A program made the position numbers and the translations under genes. From positions 24,343,822 to 24,407,821 of the forward strand of contig NC_084493.1 in the NCBI RefSeq assembly GCF_030035675.1: 64,000 bases of DNA. The letters run 5' to 3'. Shown one piece after another: positions 1 through 28,200 of the stretch. A model generated the notes under the pieces. It saw nothing but the letters and a program-made list of their open reading frames with translations. It did not search any database and had not been told where the DNA came from. Positions within the stretch are counted from its first letter, which is position 1, and the number at the start of each line of letters is the position of its first letter. The DNA comes from Rhineura floridana (lineage: Eukaryota > Chordata > Lepidosauria > Squamata > Rhineuridae).

Positions 1-15960
<15,960 letters not shown>

Positions 15961-16680
15961 AAAGTTATTTGTAACCTGTGTGATTATATACTGGAGAAGA
16001 AATAGTGTTGTTTTCCTTGAGAAAAGTGAGTATACATGGGGTGTTGAACTTAATCCTCAGTTTCAAAACCTGAGATGGGATTCTGACACTTCAGGATGTT
16101 GACACCAATAAATGAGATTCAATTTTTTATCACCTGCATGTGGACCCATACTTAGGTTCTGAAGATCTTTATCATTAGATGCTTTTGTTCCAAACCACCA
16201 TGTGAGTGCATGAAATTAGGCATGGAGTTTGACTTCCTGTCCCTTGCACAAATTGCTATGCTGCTAGAGAAATACAGAAAAACCACAGCATTAAACTTGC
16301 TTGTTAATATCAGCTTTTATTTCATTTGTATAATACCTGGCCCTTCCTCCAATCAGATGCACAGAGGTGGCTGATGGCAAGAACCAGATAAAACAACATA
16401 TGAAGACATACAATAAGAAAACTGTAAATAAAACCACACTTTCTGATAATCAGTGATAGTAATTTATAGTACCACTCCTGTAATGCCACTTTTTAAAGAA
16501 GCAAGTTTGTAGCTCTTATTGTGGTAGATGCTTGAAAGTGTGTGATAAATACATGGTGAAACCTCGTAAGTTGTAGATGCTAAATAGATCCAGACTAAGT
16601 TAACTGAACTTAGATCAAATTGAACTCTGTGGGGCGTTTGTATCCCCATTGAAATCAATGGGACGCAAGGGTAACTACCT

Positions 16681-16775
16681 TAGGCTGCAATCCTGTACAC
16701 TCTTACCTAGGAGTAAGTCCCATTGAATTCAATGGAACTTACTTCTGAGTAGACATGTATTGCATTGCACTATTA
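16681..16775. repeat. Dispersed palindromic repeat, ggctgcaatcc type
   Basis: Inverted halves surround a CCCATTGAATTCAATGG core; the outer parts are TAGGCTGCAATCCTGTACAC and its degraded complement. Related sequences lie near 37705-37785, 40488-40595 and 50648-50780. Fold-back, non-autonomous DNA element by structure. Confidence 0.6.
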
Positions 16776-16973
16776 GTCTGGAACCAACCCTAAAATTTCC
16801 GTTGGTCAGATAGCAAGGCTTCCTCTTCACTAGTAAATTGCAGAATTATGTAAAATAAGAATCCTGCAAATACATTTCATGTGCACAAGTTATAGAGGTA
16901 ACGCTTCCTTGGCATACTTTTCTTTTTTGCCCAGCATGAACACACAAGCACATTACATCATTATTCTTAAGGC

Positions 16974-17096
16974 CAGGGGTGTCTAACCCATGGCCTCATT
17001 AATGTTGCTGGACTGCAGCTCCCATCATCCCTATATGCTGGCGATACTTGTTGGACTTGTCCAACAACAACTAGAGGGCCACAGGTTAGACAGCTG
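16974..17096. mobile_element. hAT-like fold-back element
   Basis: Starts CAGGGGTGTCTAACCCATGG and ends in its degraded complement (GGCCACAGGTTAGACAG), with ACTGCAGCTCCCATCATCCC inside. A CAG-type end and a fold-back structure fit a non-autonomous hAT. This is the first of more than 20 related copies in the window. Confidence 0.75.
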
Positions 17097-18144
17097 CATT
17101 AACACCCTGATCAATCTGGAATGTGCAAGAAGGCCCATGAGAAGCAGCACATACAGCTGTCAGACACGTATTTATATATATATATACATTTGGGCTGAGA
17201 ACACCTTGCCATTCTCTAAGGGAAAGGTATGGCGTTGGCCTCTAGGAGCTCCTGTTCATTGGCAATGAGGCAACTTCAGCTCCTGATCTATTCCTTCCCT
17301 CCGATTTTTAACTTCAATAGCATAGTGAAGTGTTTCTGTGTGTGAGAGGGAGAGCACTTGTATCTCAAAATCAAACTCACTATCTTTTTGTCAATAGTTC
17401 ATATTCCATAGCACAGAACTCTGTTCCTCTTCCCAAAAGGTTTGAATGGTAATAAGTCCTTGGAGTCTTAACTTGATTAGATTTGCGCAGTATAAGGAGG
17501 GGAAATAGAACAGGAAGAGCCTTAAAACCTCACCTTAAAACTTCTTTGCTAGTAGTGCCAAGTTTACATTTCAGACCTTTGTACTTACAATTGTAAAAGC
17601 AGCTTTTCCTCTAATCTGTACCTACAGTCTGTAATGAACAAAATGTTGGAACAAGTTATATTTTCAGCATCACAACTAGGTTTTTTTTTGCTTTAACAGT
17701 GCTGAAAACTGGATAAAGAAATAATCCTAGTACCTGGCAATTAACAGTTTAAATACAAAGAGCTTTTCTTTGTCATCAGTCCAATCAAAAATTTCAGGAA
17801 GCAACCTTTTTGCCTTGCTATTAATGGGTTTTGCAATCTTTGTTTTTACTTTTCATAATCTTCTATTGCTGCTCTTAAAATTATACTGACCAACTGCAGG
17901 AGACCTATAAACATGCAGGAGACCTATTACCAGTTCTTGGCTGTGTGTGTTGTCTAAAGCCATTGAAAGGAAATTAGGAAGCTAATGCTTCTACAACAGC
18001 TAGGTTTATGAGGGTTTTTTTTTTAGAAAACAAGAAAAATTTGCTTAGATATCGTAAACTAAGCCTCACCAATTTTGATTGGAAGACGGGAGTGATAGCA
18101 CATCCTGAATATTTAGTGGTAGTTGTTTCAGACCTTAACAAATA

Positions 18145-18290
18145 ACCCTGACCTAGAGGAAGGGCTGTGGTACATGATTTGCACACTGTTGGTCCTGGTT
18201 CAATCCCTGGTGGCATCTATAGTTGGGTCTGGGGAAAACACCTGCTTGAAACAATAGAGAGCTGCTACCAGTCAATACTAGGCTTGCCAG
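18145..18290 (+). repeat. tRNA-derived SINE, decayed copy
   Basis: Head with a B-box-like GGTTCAATCCC at about 18195-18207, then the body block GAGAGCTGCTACCAGTCAAT. Same family as the better copies at 30283, 45118 and 45484. Confidence 0.7.
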
Positions 18291-18649
18291 GCCAGCAATA
18301 GATGTGATGTGGAGTAAAGCAGATTCCTAGGGCTGCAAAAGGCTCTATCACATTAATGAAAGCTCTTCCATGAAACAAAGGGGGAGAAAACCCAACAAAT
18401 TACCTGCACATTGAAAGGTTGCATTACATGTAGCCTGGCAGATATCTATTAAAGTTGTTGCCCCCTTGATATGCTGGTTTTCGGTGTGCAGGGATTTGTT
18501 TAGTGGTAGGAAAACTAATCAGAATACATACTCCTACATAACGCGTTAAATAAATCTTTACGGAATTCAATATCGGGGAAAGGAGTGTCAGTCTGGAGTG
18601 GTACAATCTGTGTGCCCCCCCCTTCCCCACAATAACTGGGCCTTTCTTA

Positions 18650-19250
18650 CACCGCTGTATGGAATCCTCGTCTCGAGTTTCCCAGGGGTGCGATAAGACG
18701 GCAAGCTTTAAATTATTGACAGACGGCTGAGCTATGCGACGCTTAGAGTCACCATAAACTGCGACACCGCCAGGAGCCTAGACTGTCGCCTCCAGTCCTA
18801 TTAACTTTTAGTTGCTCTTCCTCCTTTCCTGTTTGGAAAAGGATGGTGAGTCGCCTCGCATTGGTTGGTCCTTCTCCCCGCAACAGCAAATGAGCGCTGC
18901 CAACTCGGGTAGTAAGGCGTGGGACACTTTAAAACTGACCAATCGAGGGGAGGGTGGAAGGAGCGTGAGGCACCGAATTTTGGAAGTCTCGATGGGGCGG
19001 AGGGGAGGAAAGAGCCTTTGTCTTGTGATTGGCGGGCCAGTGCGATGATGCTGAGCTGGAGGCGTGGCTTCACTATGCCTCTCTGAGGAAAGCGGCTATG
19101 GCGACAGGAGATGGAGGCGGGGAGGAGGTGCCGAGTCGGAGAGATGCCGGGCCGCAGCCTGGGCCTGGGCCGAGCAGTGACTTGGTGAGGGGCTGTCCCG
19201 GCCTGGGCCTTCAGAGGGGAGGGGGCCTAGCTTGAGGGCTCTGTATTGGG
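18650..19250. promoter_or_regulatory. FAM219B: GC-rich promoter region of FAM219B
   Basis: GC and CpG content rise sharply here against an AT-rich background. Three CCAAT boxes are visible: ATTGG at 18860-18864, CCAAT at 18939-18943 and ATTGG at 19028-19032, about 80-90 bp apart, as NF-Y sites often are. A GC box GGGGCGG lies at 18994-19000. There is no TATA box near the coding start, so this looks like a TATA-less housekeeping promoter with a start site probably between 19030 and 19097. Confidence 0.75.
19098..19184 (+). CDS. FAM219B: FAM219B first coding exon (predicted)
   Basis: ATG at 19098 opens [20 protein letters not shown], 29 codons, ending TTG before the donor GTGAGG at 19185. The human N-terminus also starts MAT and is Gly/Pro-rich but poorly conserved, so the call rests on the CpG context, the donor and gene position. 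An in-frame upstream ATG at 19029 exists in the same open frame; 19098 is preferred because MAT matches the human start. Confidence 0.7.
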
Positions 19251-22200
19251 AGAGGGATTCGGTGGCAATTTGGGGCCTTCTCGCCTTGGAGCCCTCCTGA
19301 TTCAGGCCGAGGGTCCCTCCAGTCCCGCATCCTGTTAACCGCAGGGACTCTGGGAAGCATGAAGATCGCAGCACTCCTGCTGCTGTTGTGCCTCTTCCCA
19401 GTGGCTCATATTTAGGGGTACATTGCTCCTGCACATGGAGGTTCTATTCATAGCTGTCACATTTAAAAGCTGTGTATAAACCATGACTTTGCATAGCACC
19501 GGCCAGCATGACCAGTAGTCAGGGATGATGGGAGTTGTCTCACAACCCCTGGAGGGCCACAGGTTCCCCAATACTGCTCAAGTCCAGCATCTGACTGTAA
19601 CATATACATACATGTGCAGACAGACATGGTTGTTACCCCTCTGCTCTACAAGTGGTTTTCAGAGGTAGAATTTCTCTGGACAGTAAGGTTCATTTCTTTC
19701 CTACCATGTTTAAGAACTGTGGATAAACCATGACTCTTTCTAGTCTAGGTGTGGGAAAGCCTTCCGCCGTGACAAAGTTGCTGAACTACAACTCCCACCA
19801 TCCCTGGCCATTGACCATGCTTGCCGAGGCTGATGGGAGTTGTAGTTCAGCAGCATGGGGAGGATCAAAGGTTCCCCACCTCTGTTCTAGTCCCTGCTGC
19901 ATCAGAGCACATGCCTCTGAGCATATGGTGAGTGGTGACAACACCTGTCATTTCTATAGATAGAGAATTATATTTTTGTATGTTTGTTGGTGTTCTTATT
20001 TTGCTTCTTTTCTGTGTTACTACTGTTTCTACAGAGAATCTAAACTAGAAAATTTTATTTTCCTCATTATTCATCCCAGAAATCTGTGTCAAATTTATTT
20101 TTATTAATTTACAAACCTTTTTATTGGTCAGTGTCATATGATGGTGTAGACAGCCTTTTGTGTTTCAAATTGGAGGTTATGTTCTATTTCTATTTTGAGT
20201 GCATTAACAGTGGAATCTGAAACTGTAGTTAGATGTAAAATCAGACTGATTCCAATATGTTGCTCCTTCAGCAATGACTCTAGCTGTTGGGAAAAAGAGG
20301 ATGCATGTTTTCATCCTGCTATGAAATGCATCCTTCATTTAAGGCAAGGTGGGCGCGGTCAATTAAAAACATAGAGCACACCTAGCATTTTGCTAGAATA
20401 TATTTCACCTCCCACTGTTTTATCTTGTGGAAATTGACACACTCCTGAGGTCCACTGGAGACTGTTCTGCAGAAGTCAGTGCCATTATTATGTTTGGAGT
20501 TTTTTTAGTGTAAATTTTGCAAAGTGTTGCTGTACTTCACATATTCACAGAAATAGAAACAAAAGAAAATGATTTCCTATAGGAAACTTCACTAAAATTG
20601 CAAAGGAAATCAGACATATATATTCAAAGTGACCATCTGAACTATATCAACTGTCTTAATAATGTTGCTTCCTCCCTGCTAAAACAAGATCAGCACAGCA
20701 CATGTCTTCTTTCTATTATTTGGGCTGATTGCAGGTGTTGCCACCACTCACCATATGCTCAGAGGCACATGTTACCAAATTCTTCCAAGCTACACAGGAA
20801 GTGGATTGGACTGTGAAAGACCAACCCAAATGGTGTTTGCTTTTTGACCAATTTGTAGGGCAGTACAATATCTCAGAGAGGAGTTCAGGTCTCCTGCTCC
20901 CCTGGTGCATTCACTATAGCTACCCAATTTCCCTGCTTCTTAAAGTTTGATAGAAATAGCTGTGGGCTATAGGTACATTCTTAAACCGCAAGGTTTTTTG
21001 CCTATTAGTGAATTTCCCTGCTTTTTAATCCGGGAGGTAAGAGATGGGATCCTGTGCAGGTTAGCACCAGCAGTAACAGAAATAGTTCAGCAGTGTATTT
21101 TAAATGTTATATTAGCATCAAGAATGCCTTTACTTTTATAATAGGCTCATGGCTTAGTGGCAGAGAACATGCTTTGCATGCAAAAGTCCCCACATTCAAT
21201 ACCCAGCATCTCCAATTAGGGCTGGGAGAGATCCTTATCTGAAACCTTGTCAGTCAGTACTGAGCTAGGGACGTCTATTGTTATAGGAGAAGGCATTAAA
21301 AAGGATCTTATTCTCAACCCAGCAGCAAAAAAAGGAGGGGCATGGCTGTGACTATCATGAAGAGACCCTGCACTTTTTAATTTGCTACTGCACTACTGGT
21401 CACAAACAGAAAAACCACTTGGTCACCTCATTAGTGTAATATGGTATTACACTAACTGCAAATGTTTGATGCCCCTGCAAATGTTTGATGAAGACCTTCT
21501 GTTCTCTGCAAAAGATGAAGAGGAAAATACCTCTTCCCTACACAGCAAAGGCTTTCACAAAAATGGGAGGCAGTGACCAACACAGCACTAATTTCAGATG
21601 GGGGCTTCAACACAGGACTAACTTCAGATAGTGAGTGAGTGAGTGAGTGAGTGAGTGAAAGATTTAAGATTAAACAACCAAGAGCTAAATTCAAGATTAA
21701 AGTGTTAAAAACAAAGAGTCGCATCAAATCTCAAAATAACTACAGCAATGTTATGAGCACAGGTCAAACAGCCACACACACTTTAAACAAAAAGTATTTG
21801 AGCGTTTGTCATTTATAAACCCATTTAAGGATTTATACCACCAGCATCAACCCAAACACAAGAAGCCTCTATTTTTCTCCCATGAGTGGGAAAGCAATGA
21901 TCCACCCATTGCCGCCCTGGACTCCTTCTGGGAGGAATGGTGGGATATAAATTTAATAAATTAAAGAAATAAATGCTGCTGCTACAGTCAATTTAAAAGT
22001 TCTTTTCAAAAAAGAAAAAGAAAAAAACACAAAACCAAGAGACTGAACAGCACTGGACTACACTTCAGGGTTGTCATACACAACTCCCTCTCAGCCCCCC
22101 CCCCCAATATCTGTACAGCCACACTAGGCTACTTTGCAGGGCTGCTGTAACCTATGCATATATCCACCCCTCCCCACTGCTACACTATGCATTTACTAAT

Positions 22201-25200
22201 GAGTGTGTGTGTATATGTGTGTGTGAGAGAGAGAGATAAGATCCAAGAGCTAAATTCAGGATTAAAGTGTTACAAACAAAGTGTCTCATACAATCTCAAA
22301 ATAACTACAACAATGTTATGAGCACAGGTCAAACAGCCACACACACTGCAAACAAAAAGTATTTGAGCTTTTGTAATTTATAAACCCATTTAAGGATAGG
22401 AGGTGGGGAGTGGCAGGGCGATTGAGCCAGCGGAAATAACAAGCTGCGGGAGACAGCGGGGGTGGGAACACACACACACATCACCATAACTCACCTCCAT
22501 GCTGCTGCTGCCTTCTCCATCATCTTTGCCCTCTGGCTTTCTCCCTCCACAGGCCATTTCCCCCCCCCCTCTCTCGTGCTTCCTCACACAGAGCACGAGG
22601 GAGCAGCAAGCTCAGCAGAAGGCCAGTGTGAGTCACATGTCTGTTGCCTACCAATCACAGGAGCAGACTTCCCCTGCTTCCTCCAAGTAACTGGAAGGGG
22701 GGGGGAGTGAAACGAAAGAACTGCTTTCTACTGCGCCTGTGTGACGTTACCACCCACATAATGCATTTTTTAATCTATTAATTAAAAACAAACCATGCCG
22801 TTTTTTTACTTTAAACCTACTGAAGATGAAGGTCTGTGTTTGGGGCAAGCTCAGGGATTTGATTAGAGATACCTTACAGTCATCTCTGATTTTTAATGAA
22901 TTTCAACAGTTTATGAGAATTTCTCAAGAAAAAAGTCCAAACAGCTTCTTGTTTTTCTCTCCCCCATTTTTCACTTTAACCTGTGGATTCTCCGTTTGGG
23001 GGTTGTGTATCACCAAGAAAACTTTCAGAGTTGTAGAGCAAGTGATTCTGAATCCAACAGTATAACACTTGTAAGTTTTTGTTTTGAATTGGGACTATAC
23101 AAAGCACCAGAAAGGGGTGTGGGGGGGTATTTTCATTTAACATGGTAGAACGTGAAAAATCCCTACTGGCTATAGTATACAGCCACTCTTGTGGCTGTAT
23201 AATAACTGACATATATGATGTCAGTTGCAGGACAAGTAAAGGTTGGATTTGGACAGAAGAGGCATTGCAGGAACTGCTGGGACTGTGAACTGATTGTTGG
23301 CTAGTTGGGAAGCGCTGCACACACTTCTTTGCCTATGTAGTCTGATTTCAAACTCCATGGGCAAAAACAGGTCATCTGCCGTAATTGTGATGTCAGGTGA
23401 TTAACAGCTGGGCAGATCTGCTCACCTGTCCAAGATAATTCCCCACCCCGGTCTAGTCTATCCTGTTTCCCACAATGCCCACAAATGGCTCTGGGAAGCC
23501 CACAAACAGTGAATAAAGTTGATAGCTATTATTCCCCCAGCAAACTGATATTCAGGGTGCTCCCTTGCACATGGAGAGTCCATTCTTAAGAACTGTACAT
23601 ACTCCTTAACCTTAATTTATCTAAACCTTTTGTAACAACATGTAGACTTGCTATGATTAAGGTCTGCCTTCCCCACCAGCTTATTTGCTGCACAGTGGTT
23701 GTTCAGATGCCTCTGGGGAGCCCACAAGCAGGGCCTGAAAGCAATACCTTCTCCCGCTGTTGTTCCCACAGCAACATGTATTTGTTGCTACATGCTCTAC
23801 GCTGTCCCTAAATATGTTCAGCTGTCATGGCTAAATGCAAAAATGAGAATCAGTGGCTATTGGTCATGATGGTTGGTTACTGTGGCCAGGTTCGCAGACA
23901 GCATGCTCCTGAATACCTGCCCTGGTGGGGAGCAACAGCACGTGCCTGGTGGTATCCATAGGTGACAAGGACCTGCATGTAGGTGAGTGAGCGGGCCAGT
24001 GGAGGAGAGACAGAAACCAAGTGGGCTTCCGAAGGAGGGAAGCCCTTTCTTCCATGTCCGGCGAAGAAATGCAGTGGGCCTCTGGAGGAGGGGGTGCAAT
24101 TAATCACATGGACAATTTGGGCAAAGGGAAATTTGCTGTTAGAAATACTATATTGGCAGGTGATGGACATTATCATCATCATTTACTAGTGGGACTTGCA
24201 ACAAAGTGCTCCTTGTTCAGGATCCCTCTGCTGTCAGCCGCCAGTAGGCTAGTAAAGGTTTTTTCACAGGCAGGTAACTTTCATGGGCTTATTTACCAGG
24301 ATGGTCTAATCTTCTTTTAAAGTCATCTAAGCCTTAGGAAAGGGGGAGCCAGATGTTGAGACCTCTGGAAAAAGAAGGAGGGGTGTTGTGGAAAGTCACT
24401 GAGCCAGAGTTTAGGACTTTGCTTTGGAACGTGTGCCGAGGATGGGGGTGTTGAGAATTAGATTTAGGTGGAGGGGGGAGGGTTACTAACTGTTGGAGGA
24501 GCTGGGATACAAGCTGAGACACATCCACATTATCATTCTTTCCCGTTTTCAGGCCGTTGCTTATGTTGCCAAAACGGCACCACCCACAAGAGGGAAGTAT
24601 CAGCAGTCTTGGGGAATCCCCAAAATTTGCATAAGCACTAAAAATCTTTAGAGGAAAAAACTTTAAAGGGGTGCAAGATCCCTAAAATGCCCAGTGGCCA
24701 TGGAACAATGAGTTGACTGTTGGGAGGAAGGGAACAGAACGGAGTGGCTGTGATCAGGCCAAAGGCCCATCTAGTCCAGCATCGTGTTCTCACAGTAGCC
24801 AACCAAATGCCTGCGGGAAGCCTGCAAGGAGGACCTGAGTGCAACAGAGCTTTCCCCACTTATGATTCCCTGTAACTGGTATTCAGAGGCATACTACAGT
24901 GGGAGAAAAAGCTGGAGTAGCAGAATTTGCTGAACCCCATATGCTAGAGGTTACTAAGTTAGCTGCTTAGAATGATAGGGGAGGATCTAGGAAGTCCTGG
25001 ACATGGGATTTGGGACAGGTTTAATGTCTCTGAGGAGGCCCCACCCTTTCCTCCTGCCTGCCAGTTCCTCTCCCTACATTGCTGTTGGGTTGGGCCTACT
25101 TTCAAACTGACTTTTAGTGCTGAGTGCAGGAAGCAAGACTTCCTCAAGGAAGCTGGCACTTGGAATGATCTTGAGCTGGGTTTCAAGCCCCTGCACCTGC

Positions 25201-28200
25201 AAACAACCACATGGAAATAGCTGAATGATGCAAGCAGCCTTGAGTGAGCACTTGAGACTCTGATTCTTGCATGTTTGAAATCTTTGCACTGGTCGTCTTT
25301 CCTTTGACCTAGAAGTGTGCATTGAGTGCTAAACAGGGAGGAGGTGCAATTAATCACATGGACAATTTGGGCAAAGGGAAGTTTGCTGTCAGAAATACTA
25401 TATTGGCAGGTGATGTAAATCTATATAGCCCTGCCATGAGAGAGAGTTGAATTTGGGCATCATCATCTTTATTTAGTAGTGGGACTTGCAACAAAGTGCT
25501 CCTTGTTCAGAATATCAGCTACTCTGTTCCATTACACACATGCATGTACACACACTAGTCCTTCAACATTCAATGTTTACTAAACACACTCATCCTTCAT
25601 TCGGCTGTTTTGGGAACAACAACAAAATAATTTTTGTACTTTTGCAAACCTCTCAAGGCGTCTTATGCTAAAGCAGTGCAACAATGCCATAAATAAAAGG
25701 TGTATATGTGTGATACGGGGCCCGCAACGTAATCAATAAGAACCTTGATATTCTAAAAGGCAGGGAAACTCTCCTACTTAGGATCTTTGTGCTCTCTTTG
25801 GGGTGGACATTATTCATTGCAACTGCTGTTAAACTGTTCTAACAGGGGCAGAGGGATAAGAAGAGAACAAGCAGGGAAGCTCCAGTGGAAAAAAGGGGGC
25901 CGTACATCATGAGCAAAGTTCCTTCATTGCAGAATAAGCTACGTAAGTCAAGACCAGAATCTAAATCACATGGGAAGCCTTCACAGGTACAGTAGTCTCC
26001 CCACTTGAAGAACATAGGAAGAGCCCTGCTGGATTAGACCACAAACCCATCCTCTCCAGTATCCTCACAGTGGCCAACCAGATGCCTATGGGAAGCCCAC
26101 AAAGCAGCACATGTGCATGATAGCATGCTCCCCGCTCATATTCCTGAGCCACTGGTATTCAGAGTGTTGAAAAAGGGATGAATATCACCCCCTTTCCTGG
26201 AGTTTTCCTTATACAGTAGGGCCCTGCTTCTCAGCATTCCGCTAATACGGTGCCAGTGAGGCGATCAGCTGGAGGGGGGGAAGATCAGCTGTAGACCGCT
26301 ACAGCTGATCTCTTCTGGTGCGATCAGACTCCTGTGCTCAATCTGATCGCGCTGGAGTAGGGGAAGATCAGCTGTAGCGCTCTACAGCTGATCTCCGGCG
26401 CAATCAGCGGGTTAGGTGCCAGACCCCTGTGCTACAGCTGATCCGCTTTTTGGTGGTTTCCGCTTTTCGGCGGTTTTCACTTTTCGGCAGGGGTCTGGAA
26501 CCTAACCTACCATATGAGTGGGGCCCTACTGTTTGGTTAGGTTAGAGACAGTGTTTTCGCTTTTAGCAGACACTTGCTTTTAGCATTTGTTGTTGTTCAT
26601 TGTCCCAAGGCATTTTGAAAGAGTCCCTGCTTTGACTCAGGATGCCTTGTACAAATCTCATTTTGCCTCGAAGAAGCCCAGAATCCCTCTTAAACACCCC
26701 ACTTTGATTCATTATTTGCCTGACACTGCTGCTCACCTCTAGTTGAAACGAGATTGTTGTTAATAATAATATGTCTGCTTATGGCCATCCGTGTACATGG
26801 AATTTTTCAAAGAATGACAATAGAGGTCCATGCTCCAAGGGACTTACAAAGCTATAAGGGAGACAACAAAAGGGATGAGAATGGAGGCAGGAGAAGAATA
26901 TGTGATGACTGCAGTTGTACATACTTATTATTTATTAGATTTATGTCGCACACCTTCCTCCAAAGGAGCCCGGGGCTTAATTAGGCTTAATTGCAGTATG
27001 GCAGGGATGATGGAACCTTCATAGCCAGTGGTCAGGGATGATGGGAGCTTCAATCCAATAATGTCTGGACAGTCACAGGTTTCCCCAACCTGCAGTAAGG
27101 CATGGAGACTAGGGGGTGGTGCCAAAGGCCTTGTGGATTAATTTTTCCCTAATTGACTTGACTAGGGAGGCAGAAACAGTCACGGTTTTCTCCAATGCTA
27201 GGCAGAAAGTGCGTCAGGAGGAAGGAATGGAAATAACATGGGCAATAAGACTATCAGTGACCACTAGCCAGAATGGCTGTTGGAGGCAGCGTGCCTCTCA
27301 AACCTAGTTGCTGGAAATCACATGTGGGGAGAGTGTTGTTGCAGTCAGGTCCTGCTTGCTGGCTTCCCAGAGACATCTGGATGATGGCTGTGATAACAGG
27401 ATGCTGGACAAGATGGGCCTTTGACCTGATCCAGCAGCGCTCTTATGTTTTGAACAGACCTTCCCACCCTGCATTTGGAAGATAAGCAAATGGTGTGGAT
27501 TCACCCGTACACAAGGGAGAGGGCCTTCTCAGTGGTGGCCCTGAAATTATGGAATGATCTTGTTGACGAGGTGCGCCTGGCGCCAACACTGTTATCTTTT
27601 CGGCACCAGGTCAAGACTTTTCTCCCAGGCATTTTAGCATGTGTTTTTAAATTGCTTTCTAAAAATGTGTTTTAAATTTGTATATTTGTTTTTAATGTTT
27701 TAATTGTTTTAAGCCGCCCAGAGAGCTTCGGCTATGGGGCAGTATACAAATGCAATAAATAAATAAATATATAAGTATAACTGCATGGGTGGGAACGCTT
27801 CGGAAATTTTCTGTGATGGCTCCAACAGCAGTGGTGTAGTTAAAGCAGTGTTGCCATACCCCTGCTTTAATGGATAGCAAGCATTTGTGAAAGTGTGTTG
27901 ACATCTTGCTGTGCAGCCACTGGATTAAGATGACTAACTTTCTGTGCAGGTAGAGTTGTTCCAGTGTGGATTTTTGTGTGAACTTGTCCTGGAGGCAGCA
28001 TAGATTGATAGGCTGTGGTTTTGGGGAGGTCATCCTCCCCTGGAACATGAAGACAATGAATACTCACTGAACATAAGAATATAAGAAGAGCCTGCTGGAT
28101 CAGGCCAGTGGCCCATCTAGTCCAGCATCCTGTTCTCACAGTGGCCAACCAGGTGCCTGGGGGAAGCCCGCAAGCAGGACCCGAGTGCAAGAACACTCTC

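Larger units (their letters stand above)
15961..18640. other. COX5A-FAM219B intergenic region
   Basis: About 2.7 kb between the COX5A poly(A) site and the FAM219B promoter. It holds one dispersed short repeat (16681-16775), a hAT-like fold-back (16974-17096) and a decayed tRNA-derived SINE (18145-18290), listed separately. No gene is recognised. Confidence 0.7.

Noticed and set aside
19029-19097. Upstream in-frame ATG at 19029 as the FAM219B start
   Set aside because: It overlaps a CCAAT box, and MAT at 19098 fits the human N-terminus better.
21632-22397. Direct repeats as LTRs of one element
   Set aside because: No TG...CA ends, no primer-binding site or polypurine tract, and no coding sequence between them.
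22390-22710. GC-rich overlapping frames as a second FAM219B exon
   Set aside because: None matches the expected GPYMVTRAPSIQAKL segment or the needed length of 3n+1.
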